Shown here: positions 1 to 8,298 of the stretch, piece after piece | Numbering within the stretch: position 1 is the stretch's first letter | How the letters are laid out: each line of letters begins with the position of its first letter | Source of the DNA: Thermoanaerobaculales bacterium | GTDB taxonomy: Bacteria > Acidobacteriota > Thermoanaerobaculia > Thermoanaerobaculales > Sulfomarinibacteraceae | Direction of reading: 5' to 3' | Assembly (NCBI GenBank): GCA_029287235.1 | Contig: JARFRM010000108.1 | Location: 1-44,653 of the forward strand | Length of the DNA: 44,653 nt | Translations under genes and position numbers: made by a program | The notes under the pieces: generated by a model | The model's input: the letters and a program-made list of their open reading frames with translations, nothing else | Database searches by the model: none | What the model was told of the DNA's origin: nothing

Positions 1-4
1 CAGC

Positions 5-89
5 GCCCAGCTGTGATTTCTCATCTCCGGGTGCTCAACGTACTGCAGAGTACGCCTCCGCGCCCGAAGATGAGAAATCCCAGCTGTGC
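5..89. repeat. long imperfect inverted repeat (hairpin)
   Basis: Positions 5-33 and the reverse complement of 61-89 match at 25 of 29 bases, around a 27-base spacer that itself holds a short inverted repeat (GTACT at 40-44, AGTAC at 49-53). It lies 46 bp beyond the stop codon of the minus-strand glycosyltransferase. There is no T-run, so it is not a classical intrinsic terminator. It may be a REP- or MITE-like intergenic element, and its left boundary could extend beyond the window. Confidence 0.75.
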
Positions 90-135
90 ACAGCGCCTCG
101 ACGCCCTCGTGACGAAAATTGGTGAGAAGGTCGGG

Positions 136-1389
136 CTAGCGTCCTTGCGGTTCGATTCCGCTTGCTCGGTCGATCACGTCCCGCCACACCCGCTCGATGC
201 GATCGAAGACCGCTCCCCATGTGAAGGCGTCGAGGGCCTCGGGGATGGTCTCGGTCGGGTCTCCCAGCGGTGGTGCGTCAAGGGCTCGAGAAAGCGCTGT
301 CGTGAGACGATCGACAAAGGCCGGGAGCTCGGCCGGCACCGGGGTGTCGACCCCGGACATTGCGGGAAGCTCGACGAGCTCGAGGGCGGCGCCGATGCGC
401 GGCGCGAGCTCTTCGACGACACCGGGAAGATCGGTGGCCACGAGCCGGCAGCCGCAGGCCAGGGCCTCGACGAGCACCAGGGGCAGTCCCTCGTAGAACG
501 ACGGTAGAACACAGACGGTGGAACGACGCATGAGAGCGGCGAGATCGGTCTGCGCGACCTGTCCGTGGAGTGCGACCTGCGGCCCCATGGCCCCCATCCG
601 TTCCCTCAGCCTCTCGGCCTCCATGCCCGAACCGTCGCCGGCGATGTGTAACCGCAGATCGGGGTGACGCACGGCCAGTCGCTCGAATGCGTCGAGGAGC
701 CACGGCAGACCCTTGGCAGCGCTGTACTTGCCGATGTAGAGAAGGGCCGGTTCAGGTTTCGGATCCCGCCCTTGAGTGTGGAAGAGATCGTTACGGTAGC
801 CCGCTCCGACCACGTGAATTCGCTCGCCGGGGACATCGAGGGCCCGGGCGAGATCAACCGCATGTCGCCGGTGGAGAACAACGAATGCGTCGTTGCGGCC
901 GCAGCCGAGGTGGACCTCGCCGGCGAGACTGGGAACCAGCTCCATCTGCCTCAGACCGGTGGCGTGGCAGTGGTTCACCACCGGAATCTCCGGGGCGATG
1001 TCCTTGAGCAACGAAGATGCGATCCAGACGTGGTGTGAGTGGATCACATCCGGACCGAAGTCCTCGATGATGGGCCCGAGGTGTCGGTGCCAGCCCTTTC
1101 GATAGAGTTCGATTTCATGTGCCGACATCGAGCTGAAGACCGAGCTCGGATACGGCATGACGTCACTCATGCCGGGTACGGGGAACGGCAGCCGATCTGA
1201 TCCGAAGAGCAGCGGGTGGATGCGATCGGAGCTGAGGCCACCCACATCCGGCGGAGGAGCCGTCGACGGAACGCCCACCACCACCCGCTGTTCCCAGCCC
1301 GCAGCGGCGCCGTGTCGCACCACGGCGTCAAGGGTGATGCCGCTGCCGGTGAGGGAAGGTCGTTGGGAGAGGATGTGCAGCACTCGCAT
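136..1389 (-). CDS. glycosyltransferase family 4 (GT-B fold)
   Basis: This 417-residue protein resembles retaining GT4 glycosyltransferases, which move a sugar from a nucleotide-sugar donor to a glycan or lipid acceptor at the cytoplasmic face of the membrane. The N-terminal Rossmann half begins MRVLHILSQRP with a G-rich loop (TGSG). The C-terminal half starts near residue 216 with YIGKYSAAKG, and the donor-site E-x7-E motif lies in EGLPLVLVEALACG near residue 297. The length is normal for the family. No signal peptide or membrane segment is visible. The start is the ATG at 1389, since the fold begins immediately there. There is no Shine-Dalgarno sequence, and a TACGAT hexamer ends 9 bases upstream. 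It diverges from the DUF924 gene across a 68-bp shared regulatory gap. The acceptor cannot be told from sequence. Confidence 0.9.
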   Translation of the reverse strand: MRVLHILSQRPSLTGSGITLDAVVRHGAAAGWEQRVVVGVPSTAPPPDVGGLSSDRIHPLLFGSDRLPFPVPGMSDVMPYPSSVFSSMSAHEIELYRKGWHRHLGPIIEDFGPDVIHSHHVWIASSLLKDIAPEIPVVNHCHATGLRQMELVPSLAGEVHLGCGRNDAFVVLHRRHAVDLARALDVPGERIHVVGAGYRNDLFHTQGRDPKPEPALLYIGKYSAAKGLPWLLDAFERLAVRHPDLRLHIAGDGSGMEAERLRERMGAMGPQVALHGQVAQTDLAALMRRSTVCVLPSFYEGLPLVLVEALACGCRLVATDLPGVVEELAPRIGAALELVELPAMSGVDTPVPAELPAFVDRLTTALSRALDAPPLGDPTETIPEALDAFTWGAVFDRIERVWRDVIDRASGIEPQGR

Positions 1390-1457
1390 GAAGGCGTTAT
1401 CGTAGCGTGGAATCTCCGTATCATTCTCTTCGGTTGTGCAGGTGGGAGGAATCGTCC

Positions 1458-2060
1458 ATGGAAAGTACCCGCGACGAGTTGCTCGGTTTCTGGTTTGGAG
1501 ACAAGGACGACGACGCCGAGGTGGGCGAGAGCCAGTCCGGTCTGTGGTGGGGTCAGAGCGCCGAGACCGATGATGACTTGAGCGGCCGCTTCGGTCAGGC
1601 GGCGTCGGCGGCGGCGGCGGGCACCCTGGATCACTGGACCGGATCGCCCCGCGGCCGGTTGGCGCTGATCCTGCTTCTCGATCAACTGCCGCGGGTCATC
1701 CACCGGGGTACGCCGGGCGCCTTCGCCCAGGATGACAAGGCGCGGAGTGTTGCGAGCAGAGGCCTCGCCTCCGGCGCCGATCGGCTGCTGCGACCCATCG
1801 AACGGGTCTTCTTCTACCTGCCGTTTGAACACTCGGAAGACCGAGCGGATCAGCGGCGGAGCGTTGAGCTGTTCGGAGACATGGCCGCCGAGGTGCCTGA
1901 CGACTGGAAGAAATCCTTCGACTTCTATCTCGACTTCGCCATCCGCCACCGGGAAATCGTCGATCGATTCGGTCGCTTTCCACACCGCAACGCCATTCTG
2001 GGGCGTCAGTCGACCCCGGAGGAACTGGAGTTTCTCAAGGAACCGGGGTCGGGTTTCTGA
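1458..2060 (+). CDS. DUF924 family protein
   Basis: This soluble protein of 200 residues carries the full set of DUF924 signatures: an N-terminal LLGFWFG, a central LILLLDQLPR, then FYLPFEHSED, and a C-terminal stretch RFGRFPHRNAILGR followed by STPEELEFL. The family is all-helical and TPR-like and is widespread in bacteria and eukaryotes; I know of no settled biochemical function. The start is placed at ATG 1458 because GGAGG lies just upstream (1445-1449) and the family motif begins within ten residues. The frame is open further upstream to 1407, but that extension lacks family similarity. It diverges from the glycosyltransferase and is followed by a 237-bp gap. Confidence 0.9.
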   Translation: MESTRDELLGFWFGDKDDDAEVGESQSGLWWGQSAETDDDLSGRFGQAASAAAAGTLDHWTGSPRGRLALILLLDQLPRVIHRGTPGAFAQDDKARSVASRGLASGADRLLRPIERVFFYLPFEHSEDRADQRRSVELFGDMAAEVPDDWKKSFDFYLDFAIRHREIVDRFGRFPHRNAILGRQSTPEELEFLKEPGSGF

Positions 2061-2297
2061 GGCAACTCATGCATCCTTCAGCTCCGGCCTTCTGGGACGT
2101 CGGACGTCCCAGCGTCGCACGATCAGCGTTGTCGCGCGGGTGATGGCTTTGACTTCGTAGGAAAAGCCGGTGTTCGGTAGAGCGTCGTGCATGGTCACCG
2201 ACACTGTCTCGGTGATGGTCACGGTCGCGGCAACTGACTCTGAGCCGTGTGACCTGCGACCTGAATCCTGCGGCGTGCGACCGTCTATACTTCCCCC
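2061..2297. other. intergenic gap with short palindrome and possible minus-strand gene remnant
   Basis: The 237-bp gap holds a perfect 9-bp hairpin (CTGGGACGT, loop CGG, ACGTCCCAG, 2092-2112) without a T-run. On the minus strand 2067-2192 is open for 41 codons from an ATG with a coding-like third-position GC bias. It has no ribosome binding site and no recognisable domain. It could be a small protein, a remnant or chance, so I do not call it a gene. Confidence 0.4.
2286..2291 (+). promoter_or_regulatory. candidate -10 box giving a leaderless transcript
   Basis: TATACT ends 6 bases before the ATG at 2298, so transcription would begin at or beside the start codon. The bases between are pyrimidines (TCCCCC), leaving no Shine-Dalgarno sequence. 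The -35 region is weak. This is a prediction from spacing only. Confidence 0.45.
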
Positions 2298-3047
2298 ATG
2301 ACCGAAGCAACAGCGAACGACACTCCCTGCACCCTCTGCGACGGCACAGGTTGGATCCTCGTCGAGGAGGACGGGATCGAGATCGCGCGGCGTTGCGAGT
2401 GCGCCGAAGAGCGCCTCCGCGAGCGTATGGTTGTCCGGGCCGAGATCCCTGATCGATATCGTCACTGCACTCTTGACGACTTCGAGCTGTGGAATCCGGA
2501 GGACCCGACGCTGGGCAAGGCTCTGCGTCTGGTGCAGGAATTTGTCGATCTTTTCCCCAATGTCGACAAGGGACTGGTTCTGATGGGGCCGGTGGGTACC
2601 GGCAAGACTCATCTCGCGGTGGCGGCGATGCAACAGATCCTCCGGGAGAAACGACCGCCGGTGCATGGTCGGTTTGCTGACTTCACCTCGCTTGTCCTCG
2701 AGATTCAGATGACCTTCGACGGATCCGGGAGCAGCCGGGAGATTCTCCAGCCCCTCGTGGACTGTGATCTCCTCGTGCTCGATGAGCTCGGCGCCGGCAA
2801 GACCACTCCATGGGTGATGGACCTTCTCTACTATCTGGTCAACACCCGCTATCTCGAAAATCGACTGACGATATTCACCACCAACTACTCGGACTTCCCC
2901 AAGAAGGCGGGTGAGGAGAGCCTCACCGATCGCGTGTCGCAGCGGATTCGATCCAGGCTGTGGGAGATGTGCGGGCGGATCGAGCTTCGTGGGCGCGACT
3001 ATCGCGCCGAACGCCTGGCCTCGCGCGAAGGGGGCCTGAACCGGTGA
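2298..3047 (+). CDS. DnaC/IstB-like AAA+ ATPase with N-terminal zinc-finger motif
   Basis: This 249-residue P-loop ATPase belongs to the helicase-loader/IstB branch of AAA+ proteins. Four cysteines (C11, C14, C33, C35; motif CTLCDGTGW then RRCEC) form a probable N-terminal zinc-binding module. Walker A is GPVGTGKTH at residues 97-105, Walker B is LLVLDELG at 158-165, and a sensor-1-like TTN follows. An Arg pair (QRIRSRL) sits near the C-terminus. Family knowledge suggests loading of the replicative helicase, but no dnaB, dnaA or transposase is nearby to separate a DnaC role from an IstB role. The absence of an istA neighbour favours a chromosomal loader. It overlaps the next gene by 4 bp (GTGA), implying translational coupling. 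Translation probably starts on a leaderless mRNA. Confidence 0.87.
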   Translation: MTEATANDTPCTLCDGTGWILVEEDGIEIARRCECAEERLRERMVVRAEIPDRYRHCTLDDFELWNPEDPTLGKALRLVQEFVDLFPNVDKGLVLMGPVGTGKTHLAVAAMQQILREKRPPVHGRFADFTSLVLEIQMTFDGSGSSREILQPLVDCDLLVLDELGAGKTTPWVMDLLYYLVNTRYLENRLTIFTTNYSDFPKKAGEESLTDRVSQRIRSRLWEMCGRIELRGRDYRAERLASREGGLNR

Positions 3048-5152
3048 AGAACCTCCTGTTGATGATCATGCTCGCCGCCGCGGCGGGCTGTGCGACGAGT
3101 GCCACGGCGCCGCCGTCATCTCCTCCGCTGAAACCGACCGTGACCCCGGGCCCCGCCGACACCCCGGTTGAGGCGACGCCGACCCCGATCCCGACTCCGG
3201 TGCCGACCGGCCCTGTTCCCCGGGTGCCGGATCCGGTCGATGTCGAAGCCTCCATCCGTGTTCTCCTCAAGAAGACCGCGGGTGAAACCACCCTCCCGCA
3301 GCCCGGACGGGCCTACCGCGCCGAGGTCGGTGACGAGGCCGTCTGGTTGTGGGGCCCGCTCACGATCACTCCATCGGGCGAGACGGCGTGGCAGGTGGGA
3401 GCGTGGTCGAGTCCCGAGGCCGCCGCTTCGGTGGTTGTCGATCTCCAGCAGCGTCTGGGAGACGAGGTCGTTGTGTGGCAGGAGCCGGCCGGCGGAGGCC
3501 TTGTCCGGGTCCGGATGCGGTGGCTCGACGGCGAGCCCGGCGACGCTGTTGCCCGACTGGTCGCGGCGGGATTTGCCGAGGCCTATCGGGTTCCCGGTGC
3601 GGGCGCCGTCGTCGTTTCCGGTGAGGGGGGGTCGGTCAGGAGTTCGTCGGAAATCCTGCTCACCCCGGCCGGTGACTGGCCGACCGCCGTTGGTGGCCGG
3701 CGTTACCGGGGATGGTTCCGGATCAGAAGCGCGGGTGGTGAGCTGCTGCTCATCAACGAGCTCCCCATGGAGGACTATCTCCGCGGTGTCGTCCCGGTGG
3801 AGATGGGCCCGTACCAGTTCCCCGAGCTCGAGGCCCTCAAGGCGCAGGCGGTGGCCGCCCGGACCTACGCCGTGGCCCACCTCGGTGATCACGACGAAGA
3901 GGGGTGGGATATCTGCGCCACACCCGCGTGTCAGGCCTATCACGGTGCGGGGGCTGAGCACCCGTTGTCGGACCGTGCCATCCGAGAGACGGCCGGGCTC
4001 ATCGCCGTGTATGACAGTCGACCCATCGACGCGATGTACACCTCGACCTGCGGCGGTCACACCGAGGATGCCGCCGTGCTTTTCTCGGGACGCGCGAGTC
4101 CCTACCTCACCGGTGTCGCATGCACCTGGGACCGCCCTCTGCTCCTCCCGGGTGCGGGTGTCGCTGAGGTGATTGGTGATAAGAGGGCCTTTCGTCGATG
4201 GTTGGCGATGCGTGCGCTCGATGTGGATGACGGTGAGTCTTCTCCCATCGATGTCCTGCCGATAGTGGCGGAGCTCTGCGGCGGAGAAGTGCGGCCGCTG
4301 CCCGCCGAACCCGATCTGGCCGGGTGGATCGAGGCACTTTACGCCGCGGGCGGGCTCGACGAGTCGAGTCCGTTGGTCGGCGGCGAAGGCGCCGGCCGGT
4401 TGGTTCGGCTCGCGGATCTCTTCGAGATTCCCCTGCCGCCGACGACACCCGGTCGGTGGATGGACGGCTGGCACCTCGAGGCGGTGTCGGCGGTGCTCCA
4501 GATCCAGGAGCTGATACGCGCGGATCGTGGTGAGCTGGTGCACCACCCGGATGGCGTCGCCATCTATCCTCGGCGTGCCGACGCGTCGGAGGTGCTGCCT
4601 CAGCCCATGCCGCTGGTCCGGCGGTGGGGCTCGAGCCACGGCGGCGCGACGGCGCTCCGCGCGCTTCCCGGCACGGCGCTCGAGCGGTACCGGCTGGGCG
4701 ATCGGATTCTCGCCCTGGTGGTGGTTCAGTCCGATGGCGGCGGTGATGCCGATCGCCGGTCGGCCTGGCGAAGTTGGAGGCGCGAGCGGAGCTGGGACGA
4801 GCTGGCGGCGAGCGTCGGCGAGCCGGATCTCGAGCGTCTGGAGATCATCCGCCGCGGGCGTTCCGGTCGAGTCGTGACCCTCGCGATCATCGACCGGAGC
4901 GGAAACCGCCGGCTGGTGAAGGGCTTTGATGTTCGCCGGGCGCTCGATCTGCCGGAGACCCTGTTCGAGATGCAAGTGAGGACGCTCCCCAATGGTGAAC
5001 GAATGGCGCATTTCCTCGGACGCGGGTGGGGGCACGGGGTTGGTCTGTGCCAGAACGGGTCCTATGGTCTGGCGAGGGCCGGGATGACCTTCGACGCCAT
5101 TCTTCGGCACTATTACACCGGCATCGAGATTGCCGGGTGGGATCCGCAGTAA
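3044..5152 (+). CDS. SpoIID/LytB-domain lipoprotein with SPOR-like domain
   Basis: The product is a 702-residue envelope lipoprotein. A GTG start overlapping the previous stop gives a short lipoprotein signal, VKNLLLMIMLAAAAGC, with the lipid-carrying Cys at 16. A Pro/Thr-rich linker follows to about residue 70. A SPOR-like stretch (WQVGAWSSPEAAASVV) near 120-190 suggests binding of denuded glycan strands. The SpoIID core starts near 238 (INELPMEDYLRGVVPVEM), whose Glu matches the catalytic Glu of SpoIID lytic transglycosylases. It continues with ALKAQAVAARTYA and ends at 660-690 with GRGWGHGVGLCQNG. Insertions between these blocks explain the large size. Family members outside spore formers probably remodel peptidoglycan. 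The pairing with a DnaC-like gene is unexplained. Confidence 0.87.
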   Translation: MKNLLLMIMLAAAAGCATSATAPPSSPPLKPTVTPGPADTPVEATPTPIPTPVPTGPVPRVPDPVDVEASIRVLLKKTAGETTLPQPGRAYRAEVGDEAVWLWGPLTITPSGETAWQVGAWSSPEAAASVVVDLQQRLGDEVVVWQEPAGGGLVRVRMRWLDGEPGDAVARLVAAGFAEAYRVPGAGAVVVSGEGGSVRSSSEILLTPAGDWPTAVGGRRYRGWFRIRSAGGELLLINELPMEDYLRGVVPVEMGPYQFPELEALKAQAVAARTYAVAHLGDHDEEGWDICATPACQAYHGAGAEHPLSDRAIRETAGLIAVYDSRPIDAMYTSTCGGHTEDAAVLFSGRASPYLTGVACTWDRPLLLPGAGVAEVIGDKRAFRRWLAMRALDVDDGESSPIDVLPIVAELCGGEVRPLPAEPDLAGWIEALYAAGGLDESSPLVGGEGAGRLVRLADLFEIPLPPTTPGRWMDGWHLEAVSAVLQIQELIRADRGELVHHPDGVAIYPRRADASEVLPQPMPLVRRWGSSHGGATALRALPGTALERYRLGDRILALVVVQSDGGGDADRRSAWRSWRRERSWDELAASVGEPDLERLEIIRRGRSGRVVTLAIIDRSGNRRLVKGFDVRRALDLPETLFEMQVRTLPNGERMAHFLGRGWGHGVGLCQNGSYGLARAGMTFDAILRHYYTGIEIAGWDPQ

Positions 5153-5207
5153 GCTCTGACGGCGTAGAATGTGCCCGTCCGTCGACGGAGAAGACGTGGA
5201 GGTGGCC

Positions 5208-6353
5208 GTGATTTTCGAACTCACTGAAGATCAACTGTCGATTCGAGACATGGTTCGTGACCTGGCGCGCAACGAGATCGCCCCCAACGCGGTGGTGTGG
5301 GATCGTGAGCAGCGCTTCCCGCGCGAGCTCTTTTCACAGCTCGGCGAGCTCGGGTTGCTCGGTGTCTTGGTACCGGAAGAGTTCGGCGGCGCCGGCCTCG
5401 GCTATGTCGAGTATGTGCTGATTCTCGAGGAAATCGGCGCCGCCGACGGTGGGGTCGGTCTCGGGGTGGCGGCGCACAACTCGCTGTGCACCAACCATCT
5501 CTTGCTCTTCGGTTCCGACAGGCTGAAGTCGGTCTATCTGCCCAAACTCGCCTCGGGTGAGTGGATCGGCGCCTGGGGCCTGACCGAGGCCGAAGCGGGT
5601 TCCGATGCCGGTGGAACCCGCACAACGGCGGTGTGGGAAGGCGACCAATGGGTCCTCGATGGTTCGAAGAACTTCATCACCCACGCCACCGTCGGTTCGG
5701 CTGCGGTCGTGATGGCGCGGACATCCAAGGAGGGTGGCCACCACGGAATCTCGGCCTTCCTCGTCCCCTTCGACCGTCCCGGCGTCAGCCCGGGGAAAAA
5801 GGAGGACAAGCTCGGGATGCGTTGCTCCGACACCTCTTCGCTCGTGCTCGAGGCCTGTCGGGTGCCGGCCGACCACCTGCTCGGCAATGAGGGCGACGGT
5901 TTCATCCAGGCGATGAAGGTTCTCGACGGCGGCCGGATCTCCATCGCCGCTCTGTCGCTCGGGATCGCCCGCGGCGCCCTCGATTCCACCGTCGAGTACG
6001 CCGGGGTCCGGCATCAGTTCGGCAAGCCCCTCTCCTCGTTCCAGATCACCCGCGCCAAGCTCGCCGACATGGCGACCGGGGTCGACGCCTCGCGGTTGCT
6101 GACCATGCGGGCGGCGATCCTCAAGGATCGCGGTGAGACCGTGACCCTCGAGTCGTCCATGGCCAAGGTCTACGCGTCCGAGACGGCGGTGAGAGTGGGC
6201 GAGGAGGCGGTTCAGATCCATGGCGGCTATGGCTACACCACCGATTACCCCGTGGAGCGTGCCTGGCGGGATTCCAAGCTCTGCACCATCGGCGAGGGGA
6301 CCTCGGAGATCCAGCGGATGGTCATTGCCCGTGAGATTCTGAAGACCGTGTGA
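5208..6353 (+). CDS. acyl-CoA dehydrogenase
   Basis: This FAD enzyme of 381 residues oxidises an acyl-CoA to the enoyl-CoA and passes electrons to ETF. It has the standard three-domain architecture: a helical N-terminus ([20 protein letters not shown]), a beta domain with the signature [14 protein letters not shown], and a helical C-terminus with [17 protein letters not shown]. The catalytic Glu is probably the one in GEGTSEIQ, as in short-chain dehydrogenases. The start is set at GTG 5208, preceded by GGAGG at 5198-5202; an upstream ATG at 5169 lacks family support. A TAGAAT hexamer at 5165-5170 could be its -10 box. The gene runs closely into methylmalonyl-CoA epimerase, so a short/branched-chain or propionate-yielding oxidation route is likely. 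The exact chain length is not readable. Confidence 0.93.
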   Translation: MIFELTEDQLSIRDMVRDLARNEIAPNAVVWDREQRFPRELFSQLGELGLLGVLVPEEFGGAGLGYVEYVLILEEIGAADGGVGLGVAAHNSLCTNHLLLFGSDRLKSVYLPKLASGEWIGAWGLTEAEAGSDAGGTRTTAVWEGDQWVLDGSKNFITHATVGSAAVVMARTSKEGGHHGISAFLVPFDRPGVSPGKKEDKLGMRCSDTSSLVLEACRVPADHLLGNEGDGFIQAMKVLDGGRISIAALSLGIARGALDSTVEYAGVRHQFGKPLSSFQITRAKLADMATGVDASRLLTMRAAILKDRGETVTLESSMAKVYASETAVRVGEEAVQIHGGYGYTTDYPVERAWRDSKLCTIGEGTSEIQRMVIAREILKTV

Positions 6354-6365
6354 GGAGGCCTGACG

Positions 6366-6785
6366 ATGAGCAAACCCACCCTCGATCACATCGGAATCGC
6401 CGTCGAGTCGTTGGCGAAGGGGGTCGAGTTCTACGAGGCCCTCGGTCTCGATCTCGAGGGTGTCGAGGAGGTCGTCGAACAGGGAGTCAAGGTCGGATTC
6501 CTGCCGGTTGGGGATGCACGGCTCGAACTCCTCGAGCCCACCGGGCCGTCCTCACCGATCGCCAAGCACCTGGAACGCCGCGGGCCGGGTCTGCACCACG
6601 TCTGCCTCCGGGTTGACGACATCCGGGGAGCCATGGCTGCGCTTGCAGAACGGGGCCACCGGCTTCTGTCGGACGAACCTCGGAGAGGCGCCCACGGCTG
6701 TCTGGTGTGTTTTGTCCACCCCAAGTCCACCGGCGGGGTGCTGCTCGAGCTGACGCAGCCAGCGGACGCGATCCATGATGAGTGA
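6366..6785 (+). CDS. mce: methylmalonyl-CoA epimerase
   Basis: This 139-residue vicinal-oxygen-chelate enzyme interconverts (S)- and (R)-methylmalonyl-CoA, linking propionyl-CoA carboxylase to methylmalonyl-CoA mutase. Metal ligands are visible as His in LDHIGIAV, His in GLHHVCLRVDD and Glu near the C-terminus in GVLLELTQ. The substrate-loop motif RLELLEP is also present. The length matches the family. It starts 12 bp after the acyl-CoA dehydrogenase and overlaps the next gene, so the three are probably co-transcribed. Catabolism of odd-chain or branched acyl groups is the likely context. Confidence 0.92.
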   Translation: MSKPTLDHIGIAVESLAKGVEFYEALGLDLEGVEEVVEQGVKVGFLPVGDARLELLEPTGPSSPIAKHLERRGPGLHHVCLRVDDIRGAMAALAERGHRLLSDEPRRGAHGCLVCFVHPKSTGGVLLELTQPADAIHDE

Positions 6786-7131
6786 TGATTTCGCTGTCCC
6801 GTCCGTCGACGAAGGTTCGTTGGTCGTGCTCCACTGCGCCAACCCGAAGGAGAAGCACTGGGGCCTGCTGATCAAGATGGACGAACTCGGCGTCGTGGTC
6901 CGGGGGCTCGATCTCGAGTCGGTGGAGGACTGGTTGGCGCAGGAGCGCGGCGGAAGCGAAGCTCTGATCTCTCCATCGACCTTCTTCATACCCACCCATC
7001 GGTTGGTCCGGATCGATCTCGACGAGAGCGGTCCGGTGGTGGCCGGCTATGGTGATCGGTTCTCGCGGGATTGCGATCGGGATGTCAGGTTGGCGCTGCT
7101 GGGAGATGGTGACATCGAAGATGCGAACTGA
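6775..7131 (+). CDS. conserved small protein of unknown function
   Basis: This 118-residue protein has no signal peptide or membrane segment, and I cannot assign a family. It reads as an acidic, beta-rich domain (LVVLHCANPKEKHWGLLIKM, then SPSTFFIPTHRLVRIDLDE). The gene overlaps the epimerase by 11 bp and the VWA gene by 11 bp at the other end, which supports it being real and translated with them. Two adjacent ATG codons (6775 and 6778) are possible starts. The HCANPKEKHWG phrase may be a useful search seed. Its link to acyl-CoA metabolism rests on position alone. Confidence 0.75.
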   Translation: MMSDDFAVPSVDEGSLVVLHCANPKEKHWGLLIKMDELGVVVRGLDLESVEDWLAQERGGSEALISPSTFFIPTHRLVRIDLDESGPVVAGYGDRFSRDCDRDVRLALLGDGDIEDAN

Positions 7132-8038
7132 GATGTTGCGTCAATTGGTTGTCGCGGCCCTCGTCCTGGCCTGTCTCGCCGTCGGTCCCTGGTGGACACG
7201 GCAGGTGTCGGCCCAGTACAAGGGGCAGGTCGACGTCGACGCGGTTGTGGTTCCCGTGACGGTGCGTGACGCCAAAGGTCGGGTGGTGAAGGGCGTGGCG
7301 CCGAACAAGTTCCAGCTCTACGTCGACGGCTACCTGGTGCCCATCAAGGACCTCCACCTCGAGAACGACCTGCCCATCAGCCTCGGTTTCATCCTCGACA
7401 CCTCGGGTTCCATGGCGGGGCGCAAGCTCGACGGCAGCCGGAATCTGATCATGGCCTTTCTCGGTGAACGGCGGCAGGAAGATCAACTCGCACTGTGGAC
7501 CTTCGGTAATGACCGGGTCCTCGAACGATTTCCCTTCGGGATGGGTTGGTACCTCCTTCCAAGGATGCTCGAGACCATCAAACCGTGGAGCACGACCGCG
7601 CTTTATGACATGGTGCGCCGGGTGCCGGAGGCGATGGAGAAGGCCGATCACCACCGGCGCGCGGCCATTCTCCTCACCGATGGTGTCGACAACGCATCAG
7701 AGATCTCCGCGGCCGAGGCGACCGAGATCGCTCGGGGTCTCGAGACACCCATCTATGTGCTCGGGGTCGAACCACCGCCCGAGCCCGGTTCCATCGGACT
7801 TTCCTACGAAGAGATTCTCACCCTCATCGCCGATGGGTCCGGAGGGCTCTACCGACGGATCCCGCGGGCCGAGGACATGCCCGAGGTGGCGCGGACGCTC
7901 CTCGACGAACTCTCCTCTCGCTACATTCTCACCTTCACCACATCGGGTGTCGGACAACGGAAGTGGCGGCCCCTCGAAGTCAGCGTGGAAGGACACCAGA
8001 CGGTGACGAGGACCGGTTATGTTGGTACTTTGCCGTGA
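7121..8038 (+). CDS. secreted von Willebrand factor A protein (acidobacterial VWFA-related type)
   Basis: This 305-residue exported protein has an N-terminal hydrophobic signal segment (QLVVAALVLACLAVG, ending around VSAQ). A beta module VVPVTVRDAKGRVVKGV follows, typical of the acidobacterial VWFA-related family. A VWA domain then carries an intact MIDAS motif DTSGSMAG near residue 92 and a later ILLTDGVDNASE that supplies the third metal-binding loop. The family has no defined ligand. The start at ATG 7121 overlaps the preceding gene; ATG 7133 is an equally plausible alternative. The VWA domain probably mediates metal-dependent protein binding in the periplasm. Confidence 0.88.
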   Translation: MRTEMLRQLVVAALVLACLAVGPWWTRQVSAQYKGQVDVDAVVVPVTVRDAKGRVVKGVAPNKFQLYVDGYLVPIKDLHLENDLPISLGFILDTSGSMAGRKLDGSRNLIMAFLGERRQEDQLALWTFGNDRVLERFPFGMGWYLLPRMLETIKPWSTTALYDMVRRVPEAMEKADHHRRAAILLTDGVDNASEISAAEATEIARGLETPIYVLGVEPPPEPGSIGLSYEEILTLIADGSGGLYRRIPRAEDMPEVARTLLDELSSRYILTFTTSGVGQRKWRPLEVSVEGHQTVTRTGYVGTLP

Positions 8039-8040
8039 GA

Positions 8041-8192
8041 GGTCAGGAGGTTAGAAGGTCAGGAAGTAAGAAAGTGAGAAGGTGAGTGAGGAAGGGGCGA
8101 ACCCGGTTTCCAGCACCGGACCTTCTGTTCTCCCAAACCCTTCCCTCCCGCCCTCCCAACTCCTGACCTTCTCACCTTCTAACCTCTAACCT
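8041..8192. repeat. purine-rich 8-bp-period repeat with inverted second copy
   Basis: From 8041 the plus strand reads as a degenerate 8-mer array (AGGTCAGG, AGGTTAGA, AGGTCAGG, AAGTAAGA, AAGTGAGA, AGGTGAGT). A pyrimidine-rich counterpart at about 8159-8192 is its approximate reverse complement, for example ACCTTCTAACC and ACCTTCTCAC. The two blocks flank about 65 bp of CT-rich sequence and could fold into a long hairpin in the 3' region of the VWA transcript. The same motif family recurs near 41770. Confidence 0.75.
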
Positions 8193-8229
8193 GCTATCGA
8201 GATCACAATCCTGCGGGGACAAGCTGTAT

Positions 8230-8235
8230 TACAAT
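8230..8235 (+). promoter_or_regulatory. candidate -10 box for the outer-membrane barrel gene
   Basis: TACAAT lies about 63 bp upstream of the ATG at 8299, in the only AT-rich stretch of the gap. No good -35 hexamer is seen at 16-18 bp. It is weak and positional only. Confidence 0.3.
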
Positions 8236-8298
8236 AATCGTGTTGGACTTGAGAACGAATTCTAAGATCGCCCCGAATGGGGAATCGTGGAGGTCAAG

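Noticed and set aside
2298..3047. IstB of an IS21-type element.
   Set aside because: No istA, terminal repeats or other transposon trace surrounds it, and it is coupled to a chromosomal envelope gene, so a DnaC-type loader is preferred.
3116..5224. A 702-codon minus-strand frame opposite the SpoIID lipoprotein.
   Set aside because: It has no domain similarity and its composition fits an antisense shadow of a real gene.
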